Source of the DNA: JAICMB01 sp035295125
GTDB taxonomy: Bacteria; Acidobacteriota; Terriglobia; Bryobacterales; Bryobacteraceae
Length of the DNA stretch: 64,000 nt
Direction: 5' to 3'
Assembly: GCA_035295125.1 (NCBI GenBank)
Contig: DATGJP010000077.1
Coordinates: 1-64,000 of the forward strand
Shown: positions 42,890 to 51,566 of the stretch, piece by piece
How the letters are laid out: every line of letters starts with the position of its first letter
How positions within the stretch are numbered: position 1 is the stretch's first letter
Translations under genes and position numbers: made by a program
The notes under the pieces: generated by a model
Told to the model about the DNA's origin: nothing
Databases searched by the model: none
Seen by the model: the letters and a program-made list of their open reading frames with translations, nothing else

Positions 42890-44500
42890 TCAGATACTGA
42901 GAGCCTCCACGCGCTTCTTTCCGGAGAGCTCAAAATCAAAGATGGTCTTCGACACGAAGACAGCCGTGAAAACGTTGGCGATGAGGCCGATGACCAGTGT
43001 GACGGCAAAGCCCTTGACAGGACCCGTACCAAAAATAAACAGGAATAGACACGATACCACCGTAGTGACGTGCGTGTCGATGATCGTCAGAAAGGCTTTG
43101 GCAAAGCCAGTGTCGACCGCGGCAATGATAGCCTTGCCCGTTCGGAGTTCCTCGCGGATACGCTCGAAAATCAGGACGTTACTATCCACCGCCATACCAA
43201 TGGTCAGAATGATGCCCGCGATCCCGGGCAGTGTGAGCGTAGCAGTGAAATAGCTGAGAGCGGCGATCAGGATGACCGCGTTCAAGACCAGGGCGAGGGT
43301 CGCATTTATGCCGGCGCGCTTATAGTAGACCAGCATCACAAAAACCACCGCGATCAAACCTGCGGTACCGGCTTCGAAACCCTCGCGAATCGAGTCTGCC
43401 CCGAGTGACGGGCCGACCGTTCGCTCTTCGCCGTACAAAATGCTGGCGGGAAGAGATCCGGCATTGAGGTTGAGCGCGAGGTCGGAGGCTTCCTCCTGAT
43501 TCGAGGCGCCCGTTATGCGGCCGCTATCGCCGATTCGCGACTGAATCGTAGGAACGCTAATGGCCTGGTTATCAACTACTATGGCCGCGCGGTTTCCGAT
43601 GTTCGCCTCGGTGTAGTTGCCAAACCGCCGGGCAGCGTCCTGGTTGAGAACAAAATCGGTTTCCCAACGGCCGGCTTCTCCCTGGCTTGCGCGCGAATTG
43701 CGAATATCGGTGCCACGCACCACTGGGCTCCGCGACACCAGCCACCACGAGGGCGGCTGTCCGCCACGCACCTGCGACTGCACCAATTTGGTGTTGAGAG
43801 GAAGAATGCCGCCATGCTTGCCGAGCGCTTCCTCGCGCGAATTGAACGGCCCGTCCTTAACTTCGTCCCATTCCAGGACGGCCTGGGTCTTGAGAATTTC
43901 TTTGACGTGCGCCGGGTCATCCACGCCCGGCAACTGCACCAGCAGTTCCGTATCGTCGCGGCCGGTCGCCTGCACCGATGTTTCCGCTAGTCCCAGGCCG
44001 TTAATCTTGCGCTCGATCGTGGCCATGGTCTGCGCCATGGTCTCCTGCTTGATCTGCAAGGATTCCGTGGGCTTAATGTTCATGCGGTAGTCTGTGGCGT
44101 TGACGGGAGTCAGCACCCAGTCGGTGAAAGCGTCGTTTACGACGCGCCGGAAGTCGCCGGCTTTGGTGGCGGGAACCCCTTTGATATCAATCTCGATCTT
44201 ATCGGCGGTATCCACGGAGTTCGGATCGTTGCGGCTCATTTCGCCGCCATCGATGCTGGCCTTCTTCAGTTCCTCTTTGAGGCGTTCAATTGTGGTGTCG
44301 GCCTGCGCCTTAAACGCATCCTGCAGTTGGACCTGCATGACCAGCTGGGTGCCACCCTTGAGGTCGAGCCCCAGACGAATATTGCGGCTGAAGTTCGCCT
44401 TTACGTCGTTCCACGACTTCGGAATGCCTATAACGCCGTATATGCAGGCAAGAATGATTACGACGATGAAGACTGCCTTGAAGTTAAGATTGCGTTTCAT
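42890..44500 (-). CDS. secD: Protein translocase subunit SecD
   Basis: The 536-residue protein has RLGLDLKGGTQLVMQV near the N-terminus, the P1 domain (ERKINGLGLAETSVQATGRDDTELLVQLPGV) and the six-helix RND-type core with GMAVDSNVLIFERIREELRTGK and a GFAVTLVIGLIANVFTAVF end. It couples proton flow to release of exported proteins in the periplasm. It lies in the classical order yajC-secD-secF. Confidence 0.96.
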   Translation of the reverse strand: MKRNLNFKAVFIVVIILACIYGVIGIPKSWNDVKANFSRNIRLGLDLKGGTQLVMQVQLQDAFKAQADTTIERLKEELKKASIDGGEMSRNDPNSVDTADKIEIDIKGVPATKAGDFRRVVNDAFTDWVLTPVNATDYRMNIKPTESLQIKQETMAQTMATIERKINGLGLAETSVQATGRDDTELLVQLPGVDDPAHVKEILKTQAVLEWDEVKDGPFNSREEALGKHGGILPLNTKLVQSQVRGGQPPSWWLVSRSPVVRGTDIRNSRASQGEAGRWETDFVLNQDAARRFGNYTEANIGNRAAIVVDNQAISVPTIQSRIGDSGRITGASNQEEASDLALNLNAGSLPASILYGEERTVGPSLGADSIREGFEAGTAGLIAVVFVMLVYYKRAGINATLALVLNAVILIAALSYFTATLTLPGIAGIILTIGMAVDSNVLIFERIREELRTGKAIIAAVDTGFAKAFLTIIDTHVTTVVSCLFLFIFGTGPVKGFAVTLVIGLIANVFTAVFVSKTIFDFELSGKKRVEALSI

Positions 44501-44537
44501 TGAAAAATACTCTTTGCCGGGCTAAGCCAGCCACACC

Positions 44538-44852
44538 TTAAGTCTTTTTCTCCTCTGTGACCAGGCCGGTCACGGAATTACGGGCGACCTGCAGCTTGAT
44601 GTTGTCCGGTTTCACACGCAGGATCACCGTGTCGTCGGTATTGATGGTGACGATGGTGCCGACGATCCCGCCGGTGGTCAGGACGATGTTGCCGTTTTGC
44701 AGCTCCCGCAGCATTTGAGCCTGCTGCTTTTTCTGCCGTTGCATAGGCATCATCACCAGAAAATAGAAGATCCCGATGATGAGGATCAGTGGCAGGAACG
44801 CCATGATCGGATTCGAGGCCGACGCCTGCAGAATAAGTCCGAATGTGTTCAT
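44538..44852 (-). CDS. yajC: Preprotein translocase subunit YajC
   Basis: The 104-residue protein has one hydrophobic helix (MAFLPLILIIGIFYFLVMMPMQRQKKQ) and a small soluble domain (NGNIVLTTGGIVGTIVTINTDDTVILRVKPD). The ATG at 44852 was chosen; the extension to 44870 begins with TTG and lacks a binding site. It joins the SecDF-YajC complex. It lies between tgt and secD, the usual order. Confidence 0.94.
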   Translation of the reverse strand: MNTFGLILQASASNPIMAFLPLILIIGIFYFLVMMPMQRQKKQQAQMLRELQNGNIVLTTGGIVGTIVTINTDDTVILRVKPDNIKLQVARNSVTGLVTEEKKT

Positions 44853-44942
44853 TTCACTTATGTGCTGCAACTGCCTACTTCAGACTGCCAACTTCAAGCT
44901 TGGAAAAGGGAAGAATACGACAGGAGAAGGGGCCTACCTCAC

Positions 44943-46058
44943 CTATTGTACAGCTTCCGCACGAATAGCGTCCAGGAAAGCAGGAAATCTCCCAAGCAGT
45001 ATAGCCTCTCTCATTTGGCGCATGATGTCAAGGTAGTGCTTGAGGTTGTGTAAAGTGGCCAACGTCGAATAGAGCATCTCGCCGGCCTGGTACAGATGGC
45101 GAAGGTATGCACGGGTATAGGTTCGACAGGTGTAACAGTGACAGCTCGGGTCGGGCGGCAGAGGATCGTCGCGATAACGAAGTTGCTTTATTATGACCCG
45201 ACCTTGGGACGTGAACAGGTAGCCGTTACGGGCGTTGCGGGAGGGAAGCACGCAGTCCATCATGTCGATGCCACGCGCTACGTATTGCGGGAGTTCTTCC
45301 GGCATCCCGACTCCCATGACATACCTCGGCCGTTCCCGAGGGAGTAGTTGTGCCGTCAGTTCGGCCATCTCGAGACTCAACGCGCGCGGCTCGCCGACGG
45401 ACAGGCCACCGATTGCGTAGCCGGGCGCGTCAAGGTCGAGGAGTTCAATGGCGCACTGGGTGCGAAGATCCCTGAACATCGAGCCTTGCACGATTGGAAA
45501 GAGGGCGTTGTTATGGTCGTCGCGTTGCCGGCAATGGGCGAAGCCTTTGTGCGCCCAGTTGATTGTGCGCTTCATGGCGTCTTTTGCCGCTTCGTGGCTG
45601 GCGGGATACTCGAGACATTCGTCGAGCACCATCATGATGTCGCTGCCGAAGGCCATCTGAGTGTCAACCGTGGATTCCGGTGTGAACATGTGGGCATCGC
45701 CGTTCAGGTGCGAGCGGAAAAGCACACCGGAGTCGGTGATTTTGCGCAGGCCGCTGAGGCTGAAGACCTGGAATCCTCCGGAGTCGGTGAGGATGGCGCG
45801 GTCCCAGGACATGAACTTGTGCAATCCGCCCATTTGGCGGATGAGGTCGGGGCCGGGACGGATGAAGAGGTGATAAGTGTTCGCGAGGATGATCTTCGCG
45901 TCGAGCTCGCCTGCGAGATCGCGCTGCGGGACGCCTTTCACCGTCGCCTGGGTTCCGACAGGCATGAACACGGGCGTCTCGATGGTCCCGTGAGCGGTGT
46001 GAAGAAGGCCGGCTCGCGCACCCGTGGCGGGGCATGTGGCCTGAATCTCGAAGTGCAA
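44943..46058 (-). CDS. tgt: tRNA-guanine (queuine) transglycosylase
   Basis: The 371-residue enzyme replaces G34 of Asp, Asn, His and Tyr tRNAs with preQ1. Seen: TPVFMPVGTQATVKGVP, the base-recognition Asp in AILTDSGGFQVFSL, the catalytic Asp region GVGMPEELPQYVARGIDMMDCVLPSRNARNG, and the zinc ligands in CHCYTCRTYTRAYLRHL. It starts the tgt-yajC-secD-secF run. Only 20 bp separate it from the divergent alpha/beta-hydrolase gene. Confidence 0.96.
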   Translation of the reverse strand: MHFEIQATCPATGARAGLLHTAHGTIETPVFMPVGTQATVKGVPQRDLAGELDAKIILANTYHLFIRPGPDLIRQMGGLHKFMSWDRAILTDSGGFQVFSLSGLRKITDSGVLFRSHLNGDAHMFTPESTVDTQMAFGSDIMMVLDECLEYPASHEAAKDAMKRTINWAHKGFAHCRQRDDHNNALFPIVQGSMFRDLRTQCAIELLDLDAPGYAIGGLSVGEPRALSLEMAELTAQLLPRERPRYVMGVGMPEELPQYVARGIDMMDCVLPSRNARNGYLFTSQGRVIIKQLRYRDDPLPPDPSCHCYTCRTYTRAYLRHLYQAGEMLYSTLATLHNLKHYLDIMRQMREAILLGRFPAFLDAIRAEAVQ

Positions 46059-46078
46059 CTACCAGAGTATCCTGAACG

Positions 46079-47107
46079 TTGGTACGCTTCCTCGTTTTGA
46101 TTGCGGTCGCATTCGTAATGGGTATTGCGGCTGTTTGGGTGGTCTACCGGCGTGTCGATCGACCGATCGTACTGCCGAAACCGCGGGGGCCACATGCGGT
46201 AGGGCGCAGCGTTTTGGATTTAATCGACACACGCCGCAATCGCGAGATGATGCTCTTCCTCTGGTACCCGGCCGCGGATGGGTCTCGCGGAGCGCGGGCC
46301 GAATATGTGCCGGGGAAGTGGGGCGAGCTTTGGGCCAAGGGATTGTTTCCAATTCCGTCCCGCCGCTTGCGGGAAATCGAGGTCGCTTCTGTCGTCAACG
46401 TTCCGATGACGCCGGCCGTACATCCCCTGCTGATGCTCTCCCCCGCCATGGGACGCATTCCCGCCGATTACACGACCATTGCCGAAGATCTCGCAAGTTA
46501 CGGCTACATCGTCGCGGGAGTCACCCCGACCGGCGGCGCCCGGGTTGTCGTTTTTAACAACGGCCGCACGGTTTACGGCGATGACAATATCGATTTGGAA
46601 CGGCGGGCCGAAACTCAGCCGATGGTGCAGCGATGGCTTGAGGATGTTCAATTCGTACTCGACCAGCTTCTGAGCGGTACGTTTCTCGTTGACAGCAATC
46701 GCATCGGCATCTTTGGTCATTCCTTCGGCGGGGCGGTGGCCACGCACGCGGTCGCGGTCGACGCGCGATTCCGCCGCGGCGTCAATCTCGACGGGGCGCC
46801 TCAGGGTATTTTGCCGCAGCCGCTCGATCGGCCGTTTTTGTTCGTGAACGGAGCGCCTCTTCCGCCGTCGCAGCAGGCTCTGAATGACAGAATCCTCGGC
46901 GAGATACAGGGCATTTGCAAGGCGGACCGGGCGGGCTGCCGCATCGAGGATTACCCGGAGGCAGGTCACATGAATTTTTCGGATCTCGCGGTGATGCCGT
47001 CACGGTTTCCGATTCCGAGGAGCCGGATGAGCCTCACGAACATCGATGGCGTGCCGTTTCTGCGTACGACCTCGGATTTACTCAGGCGGTTCTTTGATGC
47101 GATGTAA
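46079..47107 (+). CDS. Alpha/beta hydrolase (PAF-acetylhydrolase-like), membrane-anchored
   Basis: The 342-residue protein has an N-terminal hydrophobic anchor (residues 1-25) and an alpha/beta-hydrolase fold: the nucleophile elbow GIFGHSFGGAV, an oxyanion-loop segment LSPAMGRIPADYTTIAEDLASYGYIV, and the late His in EDYPEAGHMNF. It resembles the platelet-activating-factor acetylhydrolase/dienelactone hydrolase group. The start is a TTG; the next ATG (46117) would cut the anchor in half, so TTG was kept. The substrate is not evident, probably an ester. Confidence 0.8.
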   Translation: MVRFLVLIAVAFVMGIAAVWVVYRRVDRPIVLPKPRGPHAVGRSVLDLIDTRRNREMMLFLWYPAADGSRGARAEYVPGKWGELWAKGLFPIPSRRLREIEVASVVNVPMTPAVHPLLMLSPAMGRIPADYTTIAEDLASYGYIVAGVTPTGGARVVVFNNGRTVYGDDNIDLERRAETQPMVQRWLEDVQFVLDQLLSGTFLVDSNRIGIFGHSFGGAVATHAVAVDARFRRGVNLDGAPQGILPQPLDRPFLFVNGAPLPPSQQALNDRILGEIQGICKADRAGCRIEDYPEAGHMNFSDLAVMPSRFPIPRSRMSLTNIDGVPFLRTTSDLLRRFFDAM

Positions 47108-47214
47108 CGTCACGTACCCGGATGTGGACCTGTCGTCATGACTGTTGGTCGTGGCTGGAGCCAAGGTGGCACAGCCTTTGAAGACGCCTTCATCACTTCG
47201 AAACGCCTCCACAT

Positions 47215-47235
47215 GCACCGGTAAAAAACCGGTGC
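47215..47235. repeat. Perfect hairpin in the gap before the YqgE-like gene
   Basis: GCACCGGT (47215-47222)-aaaaa-ACCGGTGC (47228-47235) is a perfect 8-bp stem, followed by a GCAGGAT...ATCCT pair. The 238-bp gap (47108-47345) holds no gene and no clear promoter; these palindromes look like REP-type repeats rather than a terminator. Confidence 0.5.
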
Positions 47236-47345
47236 GCAGGATGCAATCCTACCTTACGGTCCTCCAGTCTGGCTAATCGTGGAAGACTAACCTGGCTTCG
47301 GCGGGCGTCCTTCGACCCGGGCTTCAAACGCGCGAAAATAGAAAC

Positions 47346-48023
47346 ATGTGGTTGGGAGTCGGACGGTTGGGAGCCACGACCTTACTGGCGTTGGTGGCGG
47401 CTTTCCCTCAGGAGTTAAGCCCCGGCAAACTGTTGGTTGCAACCAAAGACCTCGGTGATCCAAACTTTGCGGAGTCCGTGATCCTGATTGTCAAACACGA
47501 CAGCGAAGATGGTACTTTGGGCCTGATTATCAATCGCCGGACGACCGTGCCGCTGGCCCGCGTCTTCGAGGAGATCAAGGGGGCGAAGTCCGACCCCATT
47601 TACGTGGGCGGTCCCGTCGAAACAACCGGGGCCCAGGCGCTTCTGAGGTCGGCTCGTAAACCGGAGAAGGCCGAGCATGTCTTCGGCGATATTTACGCCA
47701 CCGGGGACAAGGACCTGATCGAGAAATGCATCGGCGATGGCACTGAACCTACCAGGTTCCGCGTCTACATCGGATACGGCGGATGGGCGTCGGGGCAGTT
47801 GGAACATGAAATGGAGCTGGGCTCCTGGTCGGTTATTCGTGCGACGGTCGATTTTGTGTTCGATGCCGACCCCGATTCACTCTGGACGAGGCTGCGACAG
47901 AAGGCTGATATGCGGGTGGCCGGACTGAAGCCTACTTCTTCTTTTCCAGCGCGTCGATCAAGCCGTGAATCGGATTGGGGGGCTGCCCGCTTCCTGGTTT
48001 CGCCGCGTCTAGCGCTTCCTTAA
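47346..48023 (+). CDS. YqgE/AlgH (UPF0301) family protein with signal-like N-terminus
   Basis: The 225-residue protein shows the YqgE signature: SPGKLLVATKDLGDPNFAESVILIVKHDSEDGTLGLIINRR, then PIYVGGPVETTGAQALLR and RVYIGYGGWASGQLEHEMELGSW. Two things are odd. The N-terminus adds ~20 residues ahead of the domain that look like a signal peptide (GATTLLALVAAF). The last ~35 residues, after WTRLRQKADMR, are not homologous to the family and are read through the 3' end of the opposite AsmA gene (92-bp overlap). A lost stop codon or an error in that region is possible. The function of the family is unknown; alginate regulation was proposed for AlgH. Confidence 0.85.
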   Translation: MWLGVGRLGATTLLALVAAFPQELSPGKLLVATKDLGDPNFAESVILIVKHDSEDGTLGLIINRRTTVPLARVFEEIKGAKSDPIYVGGPVETTGAQALLRSARKPEKAEHVFGDIYATGDKDLIEKCIGDGTEPTRFRVYIGYGGWASGQLEHEMELGSWSVIRATVDFVFDADPDSLWTRLRQKADMRVAGLKPTSSFPARRSSRESDWGAARFLVSPRLALP

Positions 48024-49797
48024 GGCCGGCGCCGATTCCACCGAGCTTCATCTTTGTCATTCGAGCCGCGTCCGGCGAGAACTTCGGCTTCGAGAATGTT
48101 CCTGTAACGGTGGCCGGAACTACCAGTTCCCCTTTTTGATTCGCTAAAACCGTCGACATCCAGCCGCCCACTTTCGAGCCTCCGACACTGTCGCTGACGT
48201 TCTTTGTCAGCACGGTGTCCGTCTGTAGATTGAGCGATTGATCGGCCAGGCCCAGGGTGCCGGCGGCCGTGAGTGTTCCGCCGTCAAATACCATCGTCAT
48301 GTTATCCGTGGTGCCTACACCGTCGCGGATTTGGAGTGTGCCCGCAAGCTTCGAGATGTTCGTGGAATTGTCGGTCGGGAGATTATAGCCGACAAACTTA
48401 GCGACCGAGGCGAGTTCGTTCAGGAGGTGAACGCCGGAAATTTTTCCGTTTTGCAAATCGATCTGCACCGTACCGTTGAGACCTCGCGCGAATTCCTGCC
48501 CGGCTTTCGGGGCCGCTTGGAGATCGGCACTCCCGGAGAGCGTTCCGAAGAGCACTTGATGTGCAGGCGATAAGGCGGAGAGCAGTTGGTTCGCGTCCAC
48601 AGAAGAGAGCCGGAGCTGCACTGCGGAACTGGGCGGAGTCGCGCGGGTGTTGATCGTGATGCTGCCGTCCGTATGGCCCCCGAAAAACCTGGCCGTGACG
48701 GGAGAGAGCGTGACTGTGTCAGAGGAGAATTTACAGTGCGAGTTAACGTCCGTAAGAGCTACGGTGTCGTATGCGAGGCTGCCTGCCGCGATCGTTCCCG
48801 TCCCGGTCAAGTCAGCGGCAAAATGATCAAGAATCATTTTCACGGCGCTCAGCTTTAACGGCTTCCCAAGAGAGGGCGAGTTTACGGTCGACTCCGGAAT
48901 GGCGACCGCCCCACTGATGACAGGCGCGTTGGCAGGTCCGCTCGCGCTCATGCTGACCGAAATCGTACCGGAGGCTGTCAGGCCTTTCTGTGAAGGCGAA
49001 GTAAGTTTCAGCAGATCCGCTATCGGGACTTCATTCATCTTCAAGGCAGCTTCGACGGAAGGAGGTGTGTCTTTGGTGCGCACCTGGCCCTGACCCGTTG
49101 CGGTCAGGCCAAGCGCTTTGATCGTAAGATTATCGAACGCCAGAACGCCACTAGTCTCGTCAGAGGAGCCGCTCGCCTGCACCGAAATATCGCCTTGCGG
49201 CATGTGAACGCGACCGTCGAGATGAAATGGCTTACCGGGAGCGTAGCCGGTTAGTGTCAAGTCGATGTGGTCGTAAACGGTGCGCGCACCGCCCTTGCTG
49301 CGGTCAGTGATTGCAAGCTGCCCATCTTCAACGCGCAGTTCGTTCAACGTGAAGTTTTCACTGGCCGGCGCGGCAGGAATTGGGGGAGCGTTTGAGAGTT
49401 TACCTGGCGTGCCTCCCAGGTCCGCGGTGTTCCACTTGCCGTCAGCACCCCGAATGAGTTCGATGGACGGATGGTCCAGCCGGATGCTGTCGACCTCGAT
49501 TTGCTTATGCAGCAGAGCGGCAAGCCCGACGCGCACGTAAAGGTTCTTAGCGGCTACAAAGGGCGATTCCGATTTTGTGGCGGGCGATTCGCTGATAGCC
49601 ATATCGCCGATGCGGACCGACAAGGGAAACAGATTGAGGCCCATCGCGCCCAGCTTCACGTCGCGCCGGATCCGCGCCTGTATTTTGGACTGGATCGGCG
49701 CGCGAAACTGGTTCACGTCGACGAACATCAGGGCAGCGCCCAGGAGGATGATGACTCCCAGTATCAGGCAGCCGCCGATCATCAGAAGTCTGCGCAT
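47932..49797 (-). CDS. AsmA-family protein
   Basis: The 621-residue protein has one N-terminal transmembrane helix (residues 4-25) and AsmA features: FVDVNQFRAPIQSKIQARIRRDVKLGAMGLNLFPLSVRIGDMAISE at the front, and the C-terminal AsmA_2 segment (NGTVQIDLQNGKISGVHLLNELASVAKF, GGTLTAAGTLGLADQSLNLQT). Such proteins form long beta-groove structures linking inner and outer membranes, thought to move phospholipids or aid outer-membrane assembly. It converges on the YqgE gene with overlap. Its ATG lies in clean context; no close operon partner exists. Confidence 0.9.
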   Translation of the reverse strand: MRRLLMIGGCLILGVIILLGAALMFVDVNQFRAPIQSKIQARIRRDVKLGAMGLNLFPLSVRIGDMAISESPATKSESPFVAAKNLYVRVGLAALLHKQIEVDSIRLDHPSIELIRGADGKWNTADLGGTPGKLSNAPPIPAAPASENFTLNELRVEDGQLAITDRSKGGARTVYDHIDLTLTGYAPGKPFHLDGRVHMPQGDISVQASGSSDETSGVLAFDNLTIKALGLTATGQGQVRTKDTPPSVEAALKMNEVPIADLLKLTSPSQKGLTASGTISVSMSASGPANAPVISGAVAIPESTVNSPSLGKPLKLSAVKMILDHFAADLTGTGTIAAGSLAYDTVALTDVNSHCKFSSDTVTLSPVTARFFGGHTDGSITINTRATPPSSAVQLRLSSVDANQLLSALSPAHQVLFGTLSGSADLQAAPKAGQEFARGLNGTVQIDLQNGKISGVHLLNELASVAKFVGYNLPTDNSTNISKLAGTLQIRDGVGTTDNMTMVFDGGTLTAAGTLGLADQSLNLQTDTVLTKNVSDSVGGSKVGGWMSTVLANQKGELVVPATVTGTFSKPKFSPDAARMTKMKLGGIGAGLKEALDAAKPGSGQPPNPIHGLIDALEKKK

Positions 49798-49834
49798 AGC
49801 TCTTCTTCAAATCCTAGCAACCCGTGGCAGAAGT

Positions 49835-49925
49835 CGGGCAGGCTGAATGCCTGGCTGAATGCCCGCCCCACCTTGGCTCGCAACCTGTTGAGCCATAAAG
49901 GTGGCGCAGCAGGTTTCGCCTGCGC
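49835..49925. repeat. Family A-related repeat fragments
   Basis: Two partial pieces lie in the 160-bp gap: GGGCAGGCTGAATGCC...GCCCGCCCCACCTT (49835-49873), and GGTGGCGCAGCAGGTTTCGCC (49900-49920), containing GCAGG-TTTCG-CCTGC. They correspond to halves of the family A element. Confidence 0.5.
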
Positions 49926-49957
49926 ATGCCGCTCTCAAAGGCGTTTGCGACGGGCTG

Positions 49958-51268
49958 CTAGCGTGGCCGGATGAAGAATGTCTGCTTGTCAACGCCGGCC
50001 GGCACGGCGACATCGAAGAACCCGATCATCATTTCCTGCCAGCTTTGTTCTCCGTATCGCACCTCCACTGACGGATCGGGGTTGCGGGGATTGTTTGCGG
50101 AGTTGTCGAAATAACCCGCGCACAGCAGCCGCGTTCCCGCGCGCAACGTCAGGGGTTGCGCGAGACGGTAGTTGAGCTGCCATTGGAAATCGTAGTGATT
50201 CACCTTCAGGAGGATGTCGACCGCGCCATGCGGGCCATCTATTTCGTACTCAAAAGCCTTTCCGCGCAGATGCATGTGTGGGAAGAGGCTGAGTAACAGA
50301 GCATCGTTGGGCAGCGTTCCCGCGGCTTGGACGCGATAATTCGCATCGCCCGGCGGAATGACAAAGCGATCGTTGTTCAGTTGCAGCGTGATGACGGCCT
50401 TCTCCGGAGGAGACGGCGAGAACACCAGGCCGATGCGCGTGCGGTCATCCTCGGGTTTACCGGTCGTAGTGTAGTGCATCTGAAGCACAATGTCGGAACC
50501 GGCAGGGATTCTCTTCGCCATACCGGGCGTCCACTCGTTCCACGAATTGCCGGGCGTGTAGACCAGCAGCACATCGTTCTTCGTCGCGGCGAGCGACAGG
50601 CCGAACGGCACGCCCTCGGGTTGATCGCGCAACCAGTCCGAACCGGGGGGCCGGATGTACGCCACCGCATGATGGACGGCGTTGCGAGCGCTGGGCCGAA
50701 TCTCGATCTTTTGCACCCATTTGTCTTGTGGGAAACGCGCCGGGATGATGGTGTATTGATATTCGACGTCGCCCTTGGCCGGCAGATGAAAGGGACGCGT
50801 CATTTCGAGCACGGCGTCGGGATGGCCGATGTTCCAGCCCACGGTCCAGTGGGGGTCGGGCGGGCGGTTTTTCGGGTCTCCTTCGACGGATCCGCTCGCA
50901 ACCCAGGTTTGAATTACGTCGATTTCGTGCTGTGTCAGGGAGGGGTCGTTCGCGAAATGTCCGTAGTGGGGGTCGGCAAGCCATGGCGGCATTTTGCGCT
51001 CGACCACCGCCTCGCGAATTGCCTTCGCCCAGGGACGTGTCTGGGCGTAGGTCACGAAAGCCATCGGGGCAATCTCACCAGGGCGATGGCACACCTGGCA
51101 GTGGTCTTGAAGAATGGGGAGAACGTCGCGGTAGAACGTCAGAGGTGGCGCGGCCTGGCCAAGGCTCATGAAGGCGAGCAACAGCAGGAGGTGGTGCCGT
51201 CGGTTTCGCGTGCCTTGTGATCTGCGGCTGCGCGTATTCGACTGTGCACTTCGGACGTCTGAGGGCAT
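49958..51268 (-). CDS. Secreted cytochrome c / copper-monooxygenase-like protein
   Basis: The product is ~436 residues from the ATG at 51268; the open frame runs further, through a repeat element, so that part was not used. A basic stretch and a leucine-run signal (RRHHLLLLLAFMSLGQA) lead into a cytochrome c-type domain with CQVCH (DHCQVCHRPGE, MPPWLADP). The rest resembles the two-domain copper type II monooxygenases: ARNAVHHAVAY (CuH-like), LQMHYTTTGK, LFPHMHLRGKAFEYE (CuM-like). It may oxidise a substrate with electrons from its own haem. Homologues occur in Solibacter and Planctomycetes; the substrate is unknown. Confidence 0.75.
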   Translation of the reverse strand: MPSDVRSAQSNTRSRRSQGTRNRRHHLLLLLAFMSLGQAAPPLTFYRDVLPILQDHCQVCHRPGEIAPMAFVTYAQTRPWAKAIREAVVERKMPPWLADPHYGHFANDPSLTQHEIDVIQTWVASGSVEGDPKNRPPDPHWTVGWNIGHPDAVLEMTRPFHLPAKGDVEYQYTIIPARFPQDKWVQKIEIRPSARNAVHHAVAYIRPPGSDWLRDQPEGVPFGLSLAATKNDVLLVYTPGNSWNEWTPGMAKRIPAGSDIVLQMHYTTTGKPEDDRTRIGLVFSPSPPEKAVITLQLNNDRFVIPPGDANYRVQAAGTLPNDALLLSLFPHMHLRGKAFEYEIDGPHGAVDILLKVNHYDFQWQLNYRLAQPLTLRAGTRLLCAGYFDNSANNPRNPDPSVEVRYGEQSWQEMMIGFFDVAVPAGVDKQTFFIRPR

Positions 51269-51290
51269 TTCACGTACGTGGGAGAAGCTG

Positions 51291-51328
51291 TGGAAGGGTG
51301 AAGCAGGCGGTTTCGCCTGCCTTTGGAG
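51291..51328 (+). repeat. Family A repeat, left half
   Basis: TGGAAGGGTGAA, then GCAGGCGGTTTCGCCTGC (51303-51320) and CTTTGGAG. This first half is identical in its palindrome to the copy at 14557. It lies just upstream of the chosen start of the cytochrome gene. Confidence 0.75.
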
Positions 51329-51488
51329 ACACAGACCCGATCTCGAGGCAACGGCCCGGAGGCTCTGGTTCATACTGCCTCCGCACCTCATCGAGAAGCA
51401 AACCCGAAAATGCCTGCCAACTTTTCCAACCGCGAGTTGCGGCTATGCTGCTCTAGAAGTTGAGGTTCCGAAAACACTTGCAACTTCC

Positions 51489-51533
51489 GGGTGAAATCCA
51501 AAAGCAGGCGGAACCGCCTGCTGCACCCTTCCA
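51489..51533 (-). repeat. Family A repeat, left half, reverse orientation
   Basis: On the minus strand: CTGGAAGGGTGCA, then GCAGGCGGTTCCGCCTGC and TTTTGGATTTCACCC. It is oriented opposite to the copy at 51291, forming an inverted pair that flanks ~160 bp of gene-free DNA. Confidence 0.75.
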
Positions 51534-51566
51534 GACCCTGCCGCACCTCGGCGTATCCACCCGACA

